A stretch of DNA of 64,000 bases, taken from the IMG/VR virus record IMGVR_UViG_3300031787_000018, positions 1 through 64,000 of that record. The stretch is one strand, 5' to 3'. How positions within the stretch are numbered: position 1 is the first letter of the stretch; every line of letters begins with the position of its first letter. Of this stretch, positions 45,020 to 53,477 are shown piece by piece. The position numbers and the translations under genes are program-made. Below the pieces are notes generated by a model, which ran no database searches, had not been told where the DNA came from, and was given only the letters and a program-made list of their open reading frames with translations. The DNA comes from a virus.

Positions 45020-45619
45020 ATGAAATACGAAAAACAAAATATATTTTTTATTAGTGATTTACACATAGGACACACCAACGTAATAAGATACGATGGTAGA
45101 CCTTTTGCGGATGTAAATGAAATGCATATAGAATTAATTAAACGATGGAACAATGTTGTGGGTGAAAACGATATTGTCTATTATTTAGGTGATTTGTCTT
45201 TTACTAGAGATGATATCACTAAATGGTTTATAAACTCTATTAAGGGTAAAATACATTTTATTATGGGTAATCACGATAAAATGAAACATATTATAAAATT
45301 TAATAGATGGGAAAATATCTATGAATATGGTACTGAAATTTTTGTTAAAGATGAAAATAACAATAAAACAAGAGGTTCAAACGGTTACCAACAAATTATT
45401 CTATCACATTACCCCATATTAAGTTGGAATAAAGCACATTACGGGAGTGTACATTTGCATGGCCATTGCCACGGTAGTTTGTTAAAATCAAACCAAGAAT
45501 ATTACAAAAGGAGAGTAATGGATGTAGGTGCTAATTGTATTGACTATACACCTATATCGTACCCACAAGTTATGGATGTTATGAGTAAAAAAATTATATC
45601 TAGTGTTGACCATCATTGA
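45020..45619 (+). CDS. Metallophosphoesterase
   Basis: 199 residues. FFISDLHIGHTNVIRY (D-x-H), YYLGDLSF (GD), IMGNHDKM (GNHD), ILSHYPIL and HLHGHCHGS (GHxH). This compact family is common in phages; substrate unknown. Two bases after the previous stop. Confidence 0.85.
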   Translation: MKYEKQNIFFISDLHIGHTNVIRYDGRPFADVNEMHIELIKRWNNVVGENDIVYYLGDLSFTRDDITKWFINSIKGKIHFIMGNHDKMKHIIKFNRWENIYEYGTEIFVKDENNNKTRGSNGYQQIILSHYPILSWNKAHYGSVHLHGHCHGSLLKSNQEYYKRRVMDVGANCIDYTPISYPQVMDVMSKKIISSVDHH

Positions 45620-45625
45620 TAGTGA

Positions 45626-46261
45626 TTATTTAAAAAACATTTTATTATTATATTTTTTTAATATTTCATTTAAGTAAATAATATTAATGTTTATAACACT
45701 CCCATTTAAATTAGAACCTAACCAAACAAAGGTTTTATTTTTTATTGAAACTATCTTATAATAATAAATCGGTATTTTTATCCTAGATTTACCTAAGTAA
45801 GTTTTTTTATTGTTATCATAAACAACACCAGTTATTATTCTAACATCAGACTTGTATTTTGATATGGTGTCTTCAACACCCAACTCCATCATTTTCCATT
45901 TACCTCTGTTAAAATCTGCCAACTGTGGTGCTTGGTTAAACATTGAGAACGAATGATATTGTAATGTGTCATCATATGATGTTATGTGTGCCGGAGTTAA
46001 ATGACCCAAATCATAACCTGAATTATGATAATATTCTTTTTTGTAAGGCCCATTCGGTTTTTCATTATGCCACCTATCTTTCCTATCAGAATCCAATTTC
46101 TGAAAATCAGCCCATTTTATATTATGTTCTGATATAAAAGTACACGTATCATTATCTAGTGATAGTTTTATATCACCATGATTTATAGTAAATTTAGTTT
46201 TTTGATATGTAATTGGTTTAACTAATAAAACAATTAAAATAATGTAAGATATGATTTTCAT
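45626..46261 (-). CDS. Secreted DNA/RNA non-specific endonuclease
   Basis: 211 residues. Signal peptide ISYIILIVLLVKPITYQ. YDLGHLTPAHIT is the active site (normally D-R-G-H-x-x-P-A; here Leu replaces Arg), and MFNQAPQLADFNRGKWKMME carries the conserved N and E. NUC1/NucA-type enzymes digest any nucleic acid. Secretion suggests a role outside the cytoplasm. Overlaps the HNH gene start by four bases. Confidence 0.8.
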   Translation of the reverse strand: MKIISYIILIVLLVKPITYQKTKFTINHGDIKLSLDNDTCTFISEHNIKWADFQKLDSDRKDRWHNEKPNGPYKKEYYHNSGYDLGHLTPAHITSYDDTLQYHSFSMFNQAPQLADFNRGKWKMMELGVEDTISKYKSDVRIITGVVYDNNKKTYLGKSRIKIPIYYYKIVSIKNKTFVWLGSNLNGSVININIIYLNEILKKYNNKMFFK

Positions 46262-46647
46262 TTTTTTCTTTTGATTTTTCTTAAAACTTTATGTGATTCC
46301 GTTGTTAACTTATGACCCTTCCTCATGTTAATTGTGGACCTAATAAATCTTAAATTAGATATATGCCCTATTTTTTCTGGTGGTATGTTGTTATAAAATC
46401 CGTAAGAAATAGGTACGATGTGGTCTAAATGCCAGCAATTAACCCCTCTAAAACAACGGCGTTCGTGATTTTTTAATAAATGTAATGGTTGAGATTCGGT
46501 AATAGACCACACCTTTAAGTAGAAAAGGCGCCTATCCAAATCCTTTATTGTATTTAACTTACGTTTTTTAAGGTTTGGGTGTTCTTTTAATATCTTCTTA
46601 CACTCTGTTATTAATAATTTTTCTCTTTCTGTTAAAACTTTCTTCAT
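46258..46647 (-). CDS. HNH endonuclease
   Basis: 129 residues. CFRGVNCWHLDHIVPISYGF, then SNLRFIRSTINMRKG: HNH core with D-H and the following N. N-terminal half is helical. Divergent small family; may be a free-standing homing nuclease. Confidence 0.75.
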   Translation of the reverse strand: MKKVLTEREKLLITECKKILKEHPNLKKRKLNTIKDLDRRLFYLKVWSITESQPLHLLKNHERRCFRGVNCWHLDHIVPISYGFYNNIPPEKIGHISNLRFIRSTINMRKGHKLTTESHKVLRKIKRKK

Positions 46648-46686
46648 TTCTATAAATATTAGATTATATTTATAAAAAATAAAATT

Positions 46687-46872
46687 ATGACAAGAGAAGA
46701 AAAAGCTAAAAAATTTGATGCATTATTACTTGAACACGATAAACTAAGTCGTGAAGTTAGTGTAATACAATCTAAATTTGATTTAACAGTTGAGGATAAT
46801 AAAAAAATCAAGGAGTTAAAGATAAAAATGGATGATTTACAAAGACAGGCAACAAGTTTAGGTAGTTATTAA
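46687..46872 (+). CDS. Small coiled-coil protein
   Basis: 61 residues, charged, heptad-like (KFDALLLEHDKLSREVSVIQ). No further signal. Ends just before the tmRNA promoter. Confidence 0.5.
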   Translation: MTREEKAKKFDALLLEHDKLSREVSVIQSKFDLTVEDNKKIKELKIKMDDLQRQATSLGSY

Positions 46873-46880
46873 TTTTTATA

Positions 46881-46911
46881 TTGACAGAATACTAATTATT
46901 ACCTATCTTTA
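46881..46911 (+). promoter_or_regulatory. Promoter of tmRNA
   Basis: TTG (46881-46883), 20 bases, TATCTTTA (46904-46911), one mismatch to consensus; 20 bases before the tmRNA. Confidence 0.55.
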
Positions 46912-46931
46912 TATTGTTCTTTGAAATTATG

Positions 46932-47321
46932 GGGGTGACTTGGAATTGATTGGCTACATTAGTTATTGTAAAAGCATGTCGAGACTTGTTTGTAGGCTCG
47001 TTAAACCAACAATCAAAATTTTAAATGGCGACATTTTCGCAGACGCTACTGTAGGTCACTTTGTGACTGAAGGTGCAGAGGTTGTAGCCTAATTAGATTA
47101 GGGTACACAACGGGGTTGGATTACCTAGGAACAGAAGTCCAAAAAAGGGTGTTACCACTACCACAAAAGGGTAAAGTCAAACATGGAATGTGTCAACTAA
47201 GTCCATGGGAGAACTAAAAGATGAAGTTGTATATTTTGGGTGGTTAGAAAACCACATCCTAAACATGTAGAAGACTTTAATTCATTAGAACAAGACGGCG
47301 GTTCGACCCCGCTCACCTCCA
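46932..47321 (+). ncRNA. ssrA: tmRNA (transfer-messenger RNA)
   Basis: 390 bases. Ends GGGGGTG/CACCTCC with discriminator A, T arm GGCGG-TTCGACC-CCGCT, D-loop-like GACTTGGAATTGAT after the acceptor. The tag frame from the GGC at 47027 reads GDIFADATVGHFVTEGAEVV-A and stops at TAA 47090-47092, followed by pseudoknot-like pairs. It rescues stalled ribosomes and marks products for proteolysis. The tag is about 21 residues and ends in Val-Val-Ala, not the usual Leu-Ala-Ala. Confidence 0.9.
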
Positions 47322-47354
47322 CTTTAGAAATTTATTAACCTAAAAATCGAAAAA

Positions 47355-47648
47355 ATGGACATTACTAAAAAGAAAGAGAAATTCTTAAAAAGACTGAGAA
47401 ATGCTAAATCTGGTGAAACAGTTAAAGTTGTTGAATTTAAAAGAAAACATTTTAAATCAGAACTTTCTACTGAGTTTGGTTTTGGAATTCAAGATATGAA
47501 AAAGAAGTCTAGAGAGTTTTATAATTGGTTAATTACCAGTGGTTATGATATTAACGTAACACCTACAAGTATGGAACCATCTAATTTTGGTGTCTTAGTT
47601 ACAGTTAAGAAGGAAAAAATTGATGAGGTTTATTTTGTTGGTGACTAA
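47355..47648 (+). CDS. Hypothetical protein
   Basis: 97 residues, basic, with EFKRKHFKSELSTEFGFGIQ and VLVTVKKEKIDEVYFVGD. Possibly a small nucleic-acid-binding protein. Ends in a region with a terminator at 47716. Confidence 0.5.
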   Translation: MDITKKKEKFLKRLRNAKSGETVKVVEFKRKHFKSELSTEFGFGIQDMKKKSREFYNWLITSGYDINVTPTSMEPSNFGVLVTVKKEKIDEVYFVGD

Positions 47649-47715
47649 ACATTTGTTTCTTGGTTCGTAAACCAAGTGGTGGATTCCGAAAAAGATAAAA
47701 TCTTGTCGGCCCTAA

Positions 47716-47740
47716 CCTCTGATTTTCAGGGGTTTTTTAT
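47716..47740 (+). terminator. Intrinsic terminator
   Basis: CCTCTGA-TTT-TCAGGGG followed by six T. Confidence 0.7.
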
Positions 47741-47751
47741 TGCCTAAAAAT

Positions 47752-47782
47752 TTGATAAATTAGTATTTACTTTTTATATTTG
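47752..47782 (+). promoter_or_regulatory. Promoter of the NTase-PcfJ fusion gene
   Basis: TTG (47752-47754), 20 bases, TATATTTG (47775-47782), which sets the gene start at ATG 47807 rather than 47780. Confidence 0.65.
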
Positions 47783-47806
47783 TACGTGGTATTAAATTTA
47801 ATCACT

Positions 47807-49717
47807 ATGAAAATAACGGATTTTTTAAACTCAAAAGAAACATTAAATAAAGTTTTGGATGTATTGGTTGAGAGAGGTTTGGATTTTGCCAAACTACCCC
47901 AAGATTGCTTTATCGCAGGTGGTTCAGTTTCTAATGTACTAATATCAATGTTACACGGTGGTGAACCTATCGTTAATGATATTGATGTGTATGTTAAAAC
48001 CGACGATAAAAATGCTAAGGTTGGTAATAGTTGGTACCCTTCTATGTACACAACTGAAGACTCTATTGAGGTGTTGGATGATGATTATGGTCGTATATAC
48101 ATTTCAGAAGGTGGTGATAGAATGAGAGTAGTTGCACATCGTAGAGACGGTGTTTTAAATATTATACAATATGCATACGAAAAAGGTTACCAAAGAATGA
48201 ACGGTAAACCTAGTACTAAGACTGAATGTGAATTAACCATTGAGGGTTTTGATTTGAATTGTTGTATGGCAGGTATTGACCTATCCAATCGTAAGATAGT
48301 TTATAACGAAAACTTTGTGGATTTTTTGAAAACCAAACAATTAAAGGTTGTGAATCCAATGGCACCAATTCAGACAACCATCCGTATCTATAAAAAATTA
48401 AAAGATTTGGATTGTTACTGTAATGTAGAACATGAAATACGTTTTTTAACTGTTGCTTTTAGAAAGTTAACCAATAATCAGTTATGTAAGTATATAGGAC
48501 CTGAAACTGAGGCTAAGTATAGAAAGTATTTTGACTTTGTTTCTAAGTATTTTACAATTCGTGAACCAAAAAATTCTGATGAAATACCCCATAATATGAA
48601 GGATAAATATTTCATCGATACTCCCATAAATCCTAACTGTAAAATTTGGTTATATGAACCTGTGATGGATTTTGATATAATAGAAGAGGTTACTTCGGCC
48701 ATAAGACTAAAACGTATTTGGTATTTGAATTACACGCCAAAGAAAAAATCTGAACAAGATAAGATTAATAAAGTTTTTTATAAAAATGTATTCACAGGTA
48801 ATCTTAGTGAAGATGCTTGGGAATACAAAGAGGGTTGGCCTGTATCTGTCGTAAAACCCATTTACGCGTCAAGTAGATATAGTTATATGATGGTATTAGC
48901 TAAGAAAGATTACCACAAGTGTGATTTTACTATTAAACATTTAAATGTTATAGACGAGTTTACAAAGAAACATTACTACATTAGAAGGGTTTTATCTAAA
49001 CTTGATACTGTTAGTGAACAGTATAAAATGGTTAAATTTATAAAATCTTTAGCTAAAAAAGAGGGTGAATGGATTATTGGTTTGTTGGAAAATGTTGACA
49101 ATAAAGAACTACCTAATAATTTTACAAATGAACAATTAGTAAAGTTTATTGAAGAGGAAAAATCTAAGGATAGTCAAGCACTTGTTGAACCTTTAAATTT
49201 GAATGATTTTATATTTAATAAAAACATCAAAGAGTTAATATCAAACCTTCAATTAAAAATGGAAGGTACTATGATGGGTCATTGTGTAGGTGGTTACGGT
49301 TCTCAAGTGGAAAGAGGGTACTCACGTATTTTTCACGTTGAACATAATGGCATCGGGTCTACTTTAGAACTATCCTTACCTAATCTTGTTAAACCTAATT
49401 ATAATGTTTTCATAGACCGTGGTGACGGACCAAAAATAGAGGAGATTATTAGGTCTACAAAATATGAAGATAAATTTATTGTTAGATATAGTGATGATAG
49501 CACAGCTGTGTTATCAGAAAAGGACCTAGGTTATAAAGTTAGACAACATCAAGGAAGATACCCTGAAAAAGGTAATCTTACACCAACAGAAAGAAATACT
49601 TATGTTGCTACAGAATTAGTTAAATTTTTAAACCAAAAATACTTTTTGGAAAAGTTCAATATTGATTTAACAGAAAATTTTGCCATCAAAAAAAATAATC
49701 TTACATTTGTTGAGTGA
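47807..49717 (+). CDS. Nucleotidyltransferase-like / PcfJ-like fusion protein
   Basis: 636 residues. N-terminal CFIAGGSVSNVLI...IVNDIDVYVKTDD has the G-G-S and D-x-D of polymerase-beta-type nucleotidyltransferases (CCA-adding / poly(A) family). The C-terminal LKMEGTMMGHCVGGYGSQVE followed by RIFHVE is the signature block of PcfJ-like proteins (M-x-HCVxxY). The combination is not one I know as described. It may modify RNA ends, perhaps tRNA, but substrate is unknown. Confidence 0.65.
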   Translation: MKITDFLNSKETLNKVLDVLVERGLDFAKLPQDCFIAGGSVSNVLISMLHGGEPIVNDIDVYVKTDDKNAKVGNSWYPSMYTTEDSIEVLDDDYGRIYISEGGDRMRVVAHRRDGVLNIIQYAYEKGYQRMNGKPSTKTECELTIEGFDLNCCMAGIDLSNRKIVYNENFVDFLKTKQLKVVNPMAPIQTTIRIYKKLKDLDCYCNVEHEIRFLTVAFRKLTNNQLCKYIGPETEAKYRKYFDFVSKYFTIREPKNSDEIPHNMKDKYFIDTPINPNCKIWLYEPVMDFDIIEEVTSAIRLKRIWYLNYTPKKKSEQDKINKVFYKNVFTGNLSEDAWEYKEGWPVSVVKPIYASSRYSYMMVLAKKDYHKCDFTIKHLNVIDEFTKKHYYIRRVLSKLDTVSEQYKMVKFIKSLAKKEGEWIIGLLENVDNKELPNNFTNEQLVKFIEEEKSKDSQALVEPLNLNDFIFNKNIKELISNLQLKMEGTMMGHCVGGYGSQVERGYSRIFHVEHNGIGSTLELSLPNLVKPNYNVFIDRGDGPKIEEIIRSTKYEDKFIVRYSDDSTAVLSEKDLGYKVRQHQGRYPEKGNLTPTERNTYVATELVKFLNQKYFLEKFNIDLTENFAIKKNNLTFVE

Positions 49718-50238
49718 TGACTAAAATATTAATAAATTTTTTTCTAATTATAACTTTGTTTGTAGGTGTAACTTCTTGTAAGAAAGAAAAACCACAAGCA
49801 AAGTATAATTTTATTGTCGGTAAATGGTCATACAGTCCTTTATACCCGATACCTGGTAGACCTAAAAGTAAAGAAGAAAGTTTAGAACAATGTACATTAC
49901 TTTTCAATGAAAAAGGTATTGTAACAATCACAATTGGTGACGACTATTCAAGTGATAATCCAATCAAAAATTATAAAGCAAGGTATTACATTACAGAAAG
50001 TAAGGATACTTTTTTTACATACCAAATAAAAATTGATTTTAAATTAAATTTTGACCATAACCAAAAATACGGTGACATTATAAGAAAAGATTTTTCCCTT
50101 TTTCAAAACAAAACCATAAATTTTAAACACTATTTAAAGGGTGATTATATCGTTGATTTTGGTGAAGGACCAAAGGATAATAATGAATTGATAATATTTA
50201 ATGAGGTAAGTGATAGAACTTTTGTCAGAAATTTTTAA
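49714..50238 (+). CDS. Lipoprotein
   Basis: 174 residues. Signal peptide with lipobox: ILINFFLIITLFVGVTSCKKEK (Cys about residue 24). The domain after it is beta-rich (KYNFIVGKWSYSPLYP), resembling small host lipocalin-like lipoproteins. Positively charged residues right after Cys are typical of Bacteroidota. Overlaps the previous stop. Probably a host-derived surface gene. Confidence 0.65.
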   Translation: MMTKILINFFLIITLFVGVTSCKKEKPQAKYNFIVGKWSYSPLYPIPGRPKSKEESLEQCTLLFNEKGIVTITIGDDYSSDNPIKNYKARYYITESKDTFFTYQIKIDFKLNFDHNQKYGDIIRKDFSLFQNKTINFKHYLKGDYIVDFGEGPKDNNELIIFNEVSDRTFVRNF

Positions 50239-50297
50239 ATAAAAATATTTTGTAAAGTCAAGTTTATTTATTACTTTTACATAGTCAAAAAAATCAT

Positions 50298-51257
50298 ATG
50301 AAAAATATTTTATACCTTTTATTTTTATTTAACATATTTCTTACTTCTTGTGAGAAAGAAGAAAAATATATACCCAGTACACTTACTGTGGTAGAAAAAG
50401 ACCCTTACGTAAATCCTATTGGGTATAAATGGGAGTTGATTGATGCTAAAGTTTTTGTTACCAAAAGTTTATCAGGTGGTAATGGACAAGTTGTGAGTAA
50501 AAAATATTACGACCATTTTGATGTGAATAAAAATACATCCAACATGGACATATTTGTACCATCTTGGTTACCAATTGATAATGTAATTAAAAATGTAACT
50601 ACCTTTCAATTAAGTACTTCAGGTTTTTTCACTCTAAATGATAATCAACAATATGATTATACTTACACCGAAGTTAAAGGTTTAAACCCCACTATAAGGG
50701 TAAACGGTTTAGAAAATGGTAGTGCTAGGGTTTTTAGTATATTAAAAGCCACCGAAAGTTACATGCATGTTGAGGCTTATCTTAGTCACGCTAGTGATAG
50801 TCAATATGATTATGACTATTACTCTATTTTAGAGTTTGTTAAGGTTGGGGGTAGTGGAAATTATGAAAATTATAAAACACCATATGATTTTGTTTATAGT
50901 GGTGTTTGGAACGTAACGCCACAACCAAATACAAACGATATGACAGGTCAGAAGTGGGTTGTAACTAGATACAATAACGGTTTAAGTGGTAACGTATACC
51001 CAAATGACACTTTAGAGTTTACCTCTCAAACTGAATATAAAATAAATAATGGTTTATTAAGAAATTATACATTAAGTAATGTTACAGGTAATAATATGAA
51101 AAGTTTAAGTTTGTATTCATTTACAACTTTGGGTGGTGATTACAGTGGTCAGGTAATATCTACATTCATAACTGACGGTGTTATAAACAATAATAATTTT
51201 GTGGATATATTCAACGTTAATAACACTGTGACAGTTTGGATGAAACGTGTACAATAA
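50298..51257 (+). CDS. Lipoprotein
   Basis: 319 residues. ILYLLFLFNIFLTSCEKEEK has a lipobox Cys followed by acidic residues, the export signal for surface lipoproteins in Bacteroidota. Two similar beta domains seem present (PIGYKWELIDAKVFV; DMTGQKWVVTRYNNG). May alter the host surface during infection, for example receptor masking; not shown. Confidence 0.65.
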   Translation: MKNILYLLFLFNIFLTSCEKEEKYIPSTLTVVEKDPYVNPIGYKWELIDAKVFVTKSLSGGNGQVVSKKYYDHFDVNKNTSNMDIFVPSWLPIDNVIKNVTTFQLSTSGFFTLNDNQQYDYTYTEVKGLNPTIRVNGLENGSARVFSILKATESYMHVEAYLSHASDSQYDYDYYSILEFVKVGGSGNYENYKTPYDFVYSGVWNVTPQPNTNDMTGQKWVVTRYNNGLSGNVYPNDTLEFTSQTEYKINNGLLRNYTLSNVTGNNMKSLSLYSFTTLGGDYSGQVISTFITDGVINNNNFVDIFNVNNTVTVWMKRVQ

Positions 51258-51261
51258 AAAA

Positions 51262-51286
51262 ATGGGGGTCATGACCCCCATTTTTA
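51262..51286. terminator. Bidirectional terminator
   Basis: AAAATGGGGGTCATGACCCCCATTTT palindrome (shown in two halves: AAAATGGGGGTCA, TGACCCCCATTTT) between convergent genes. Confidence 0.85.
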
Positions 51287-51481
51287 TTCGTTATTATTTT
51301 TATATTTTTTATTAACGTAAATAGCTTTCTTTTTTTGTTTTCTTCTTTTAACTGAACCTTTTTCGTATACACGACGATCGTTCAATTCAGACATTTGACG
51401 CGTCTTAATCACTTTGGAACGATAGTTTTTTAAGGCTTTTTCGATACTACCTTTACCTTCTTTTACCTTTACTTTTAACAT
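51284..51481 (-). CDS. rpsU: Ribosomal protein bS21
   Basis: 65 residues. LKVKVKEGKGSIEKALKNYR, KTRQMSELNDRRVYEKGSV and KRRKQKKKAIYVNKK follow Bacteroidota bS21 through its full length. In Flavobacterium, bS21 with bS18 and bS6 helps hide the anti-Shine-Dalgarno of 16S rRNA; a phage copy could retune ribosomes to phage mRNAs. Such copies are known in huge phages. Confidence 0.9.
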   Translation of the reverse strand: MLKVKVKEGKGSIEKALKNYRSKVIKTRQMSELNDRRVYEKGSVKRRKQKKKAIYVNKKYKNNNE

Positions 51482-51608
51482 ATATTAATAAATATATCTT
51501 TTTTAATTAAAATTAAAGATTATGTTAAAAAATAGTGTGGAGGATATATAGTACAGATGTTACAAGATATTTATTGAAACAATAAGTCTCAATTAAAACT
51601 GATTGATT

Positions 51609-52211
51609 ATGGATATCGTAAAAATTATGTTACTTGGTAGCGGTTACGATGTAACGAGAGGCATTGTCACAAAGAAGAATTACAAAAAAATTAAAAATTC
51701 TTCAACTCTCGATAATGTATGGATTAAAAAGTTAGGAAAAAAAATAGAAAAAAATTTTACAGGATTTAAAACAGAATTTAATGATTATGGAATATCAAAA
51801 GGTGATTTAATAATAGAAGTAAACGGCGAAGAATTTGTAAATATACCAATAAGTGTTTTAGAAGATTATACATTTAATAATGTTGAACTAATGGAATTGG
51901 AAGGGTATCAATATCCTTCAACAGATGGTGTTGTTGTAACGTCTGTACAAGAATTATATGGTGTTTTTATGGATGTAATATTTGTAACTTCTGAAAAATT
52001 TGATGTCACAAAGTTTAAATTTATTAAAAAAGAAATACAAGACGAAAAAGAAGAAACTTTATTTAATTTAATTTCTGAAGTTTACTATGATGAAGAGTTA
52101 ATTAAATTTGAGGGTGATAACACAGATTTACGTATGTCAAATGTTAACTTTGATATAGGTAAAAAAGAAAAAGTTTCAAAAAATGAAAAAGACGATAATA
52201 GACAACTTTAG
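51609..52211 (+). CDS. Hypothetical protein
   Basis: 200 residues from ATG 51609. Acidic alpha/beta with an SH3-like middle (ISKGDLIIEVNGEEFVNIPI). Overlaps the next gene by 29 bases. No family recognised. Confidence 0.5.
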   Translation: MDIVKIMLLGSGYDVTRGIVTKKNYKKIKNSSTLDNVWIKKLGKKIEKNFTGFKTEFNDYGISKGDLIIEVNGEEFVNIPISVLEDYTFNNVELMELEGYQYPSTDGVVVTSVQELYGVFMDVIFVTSEKFDVTKFKFIKKEIQDEKEETLFNLISEVYYDEELIKFEGDNTDLRMSNVNFDIGKKEKVSKNEKDDNRQL

Positions 52212-52410
52212 GATTAACGATAACGTTTTAATAACAAGTTTTAACCCACCTTTGGAGGGTAGAATAGCTGACATGTATGAAATGGAACCAAATATGATTG
52301 GTGATCCTACTTTAACAAAAATGTATCCTAAAATGGTACCAATTATTGAGGTGATATTGAAAGACGGTAAGTTACGTTCTTTTGTGAAAGATGTTGTAAA
52401 AAAGGTTTAA
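52183..52410 (+). CDS. Small beta-rich protein
   Basis: 75 residues (FRINDNVLITSFNPPLEGRI), SH3-like strand pattern. Starts inside the end of the previous gene and stops two bases before a 25-base direct repeat. Confidence 0.5.
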   Translation: MKKTIIDNFRINDNVLITSFNPPLEGRIADMYEMEPNMIGDPTLTKMYPKMVPIIEVILKDGKLRSFVKDVVKKV

Positions 52411-52412
52411 AT

Positions 52413-52437
52413 CTTTCGTTTATGGGTTTCATACAAC
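52413..52437. repeat. Direct repeat, copy 1
   Basis: 25 bases identical to 52480-52504. This copy covers the stop codon and last codons region of the minus-strand gene at 52429. Confidence 0.85.
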
Positions 52438-53409
52438 TTCAATATATTCGTTTAGTGTTACTTTAACCGCTGTAGATACCTTTCGTTTATGGGTTTCATA
52501 CAACATACGCACGCAGATTTTCTGAAATTCTGGGTATTCTACCCCCATTTCTTTACATTTTAACCATATTTTATCATAATCTGCATATAAAACCGGTTTC
52601 TGATCACCAGTATCTATGTTATCTAAAAATAAAAAATCCCCATTTTTATCAATATATTTTGTCCATCCTGGTTGTTTTTCTGATTCTACCAATTCACAAT
52701 CCATTAATTTTTCCATAATAAACCCCTCACATGGGGATAATTCCGGAACATCATTAACCCAATCAAATTCTTCTTCGTTTTCTTTTAACCCTTTTTTACT
52801 TTTCATTAAGTTCTTTAAAACGTAAGAACCGGCTGATAATGATATACCCATCATAAGTTCATCTAAGTTATCAACACTAAAACCTTTTTCTGATGCAATA
52901 TCTTTTAAAGTATTTAAAATCGGAACTGACATAAAAGTAAAAGACAACACATCAATTAAAGTTGTTATAGTAACACCAATCTTCATACCTATAGTTTTAA
53001 ATAAATTAATACTGGCATTCATAAATTTGACAACGCCCTTTAACTCTTCATTTAGTTTACGTTTTTTTAATTCAGAAATTAATTTTTTTAAATCTTCTTT
53101 GGACTTAGATGTCAAAATGTAAACTGCTGTCATAACCAAAAGTGTTGCATCATATTCGGTTATGTTTATGTTTTTATTATGTAATAATTCTATAACAGGC
53201 CCAGAAAAAGCACTAATACCTAAACCATAAGTTAACATAAAGTCAGCATTGATTTTCATATCGTTAATAACTTTTTTAATTATAGGTTTACTACTTGGTA
53301 TACCACCACTACCTTCATTAATTATTTTTTCATACATCATGTGAACTTGACCTTCCATGTACACACGTTCAGTTAATAAGTTTAACGATAATTTTGATAA
53401 GTTACTCAT
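52429..53409 (-). CDS. Virion-type protein with internal cut site and DFDW segment
   Basis: 326 residues. N-terminus MSNLSKLSLNLLTE ... MMYEKIINE-GSGGIP has L-T-E and I-N-E sites. Hydrophobic middle (residues 55-190) may hold membrane helices (ATLLVMTAVYILTS; IDVLSFTFMSVPIL). LKENEEEFDWVNDVP near residue 210 repeats the L-K-E plus DFGW-type segment. Sense-strand motif ATATTTATT lies upstream. Probably packaged; perhaps membrane-active. Confidence 0.6.
   Translation of the reverse strand: MSNLSKLSLNLLTERVYMEGQVHMMYEKIINEGSGGIPSSKPIIKKVINDMKINADFMLTYGLGISAFSGPVIELLHNKNINITEYDATLLVMTAVYILTSKSKEDLKKLISELKKRKLNEELKGVVKFMNASINLFKTIGMKIGVTITTLIDVLSFTFMSVPILNTLKDIASEKGFSVDNLDELMMGISLSAGSYVLKNLMKSKKGLKENEEEFDWVNDVPELSPCEGFIMEKLMDCELVESEKQPGWTKYIDKNGDFLFLDNIDTGDQKPVLYADYDKIWLKCKEMGVEYPEFQKICVRMLYETHKRKVSTAVKVTLNEYIEVV
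52480..52504. repeat. Direct repeat, copy 2
   Basis: Identical to 52413-52437; here it is internal to the minus-strand gene, coding for LYETHKRK. Confidence 0.85.
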
Positions 53410-53451
53410 ACAATAATAAATATGCTTTACCTTTCTTTAAAGATAATTTAG

Positions 53452-53461
53452 AATATTTATA
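53452..53461 (+). promoter_or_regulatory. Putative late-type promoter motif
   Basis: AATATTTATA, 16 bases before ATG 53478. Confidence 0.4.
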
Positions 53462-53477
53462 TAATAAAATATTTAAC

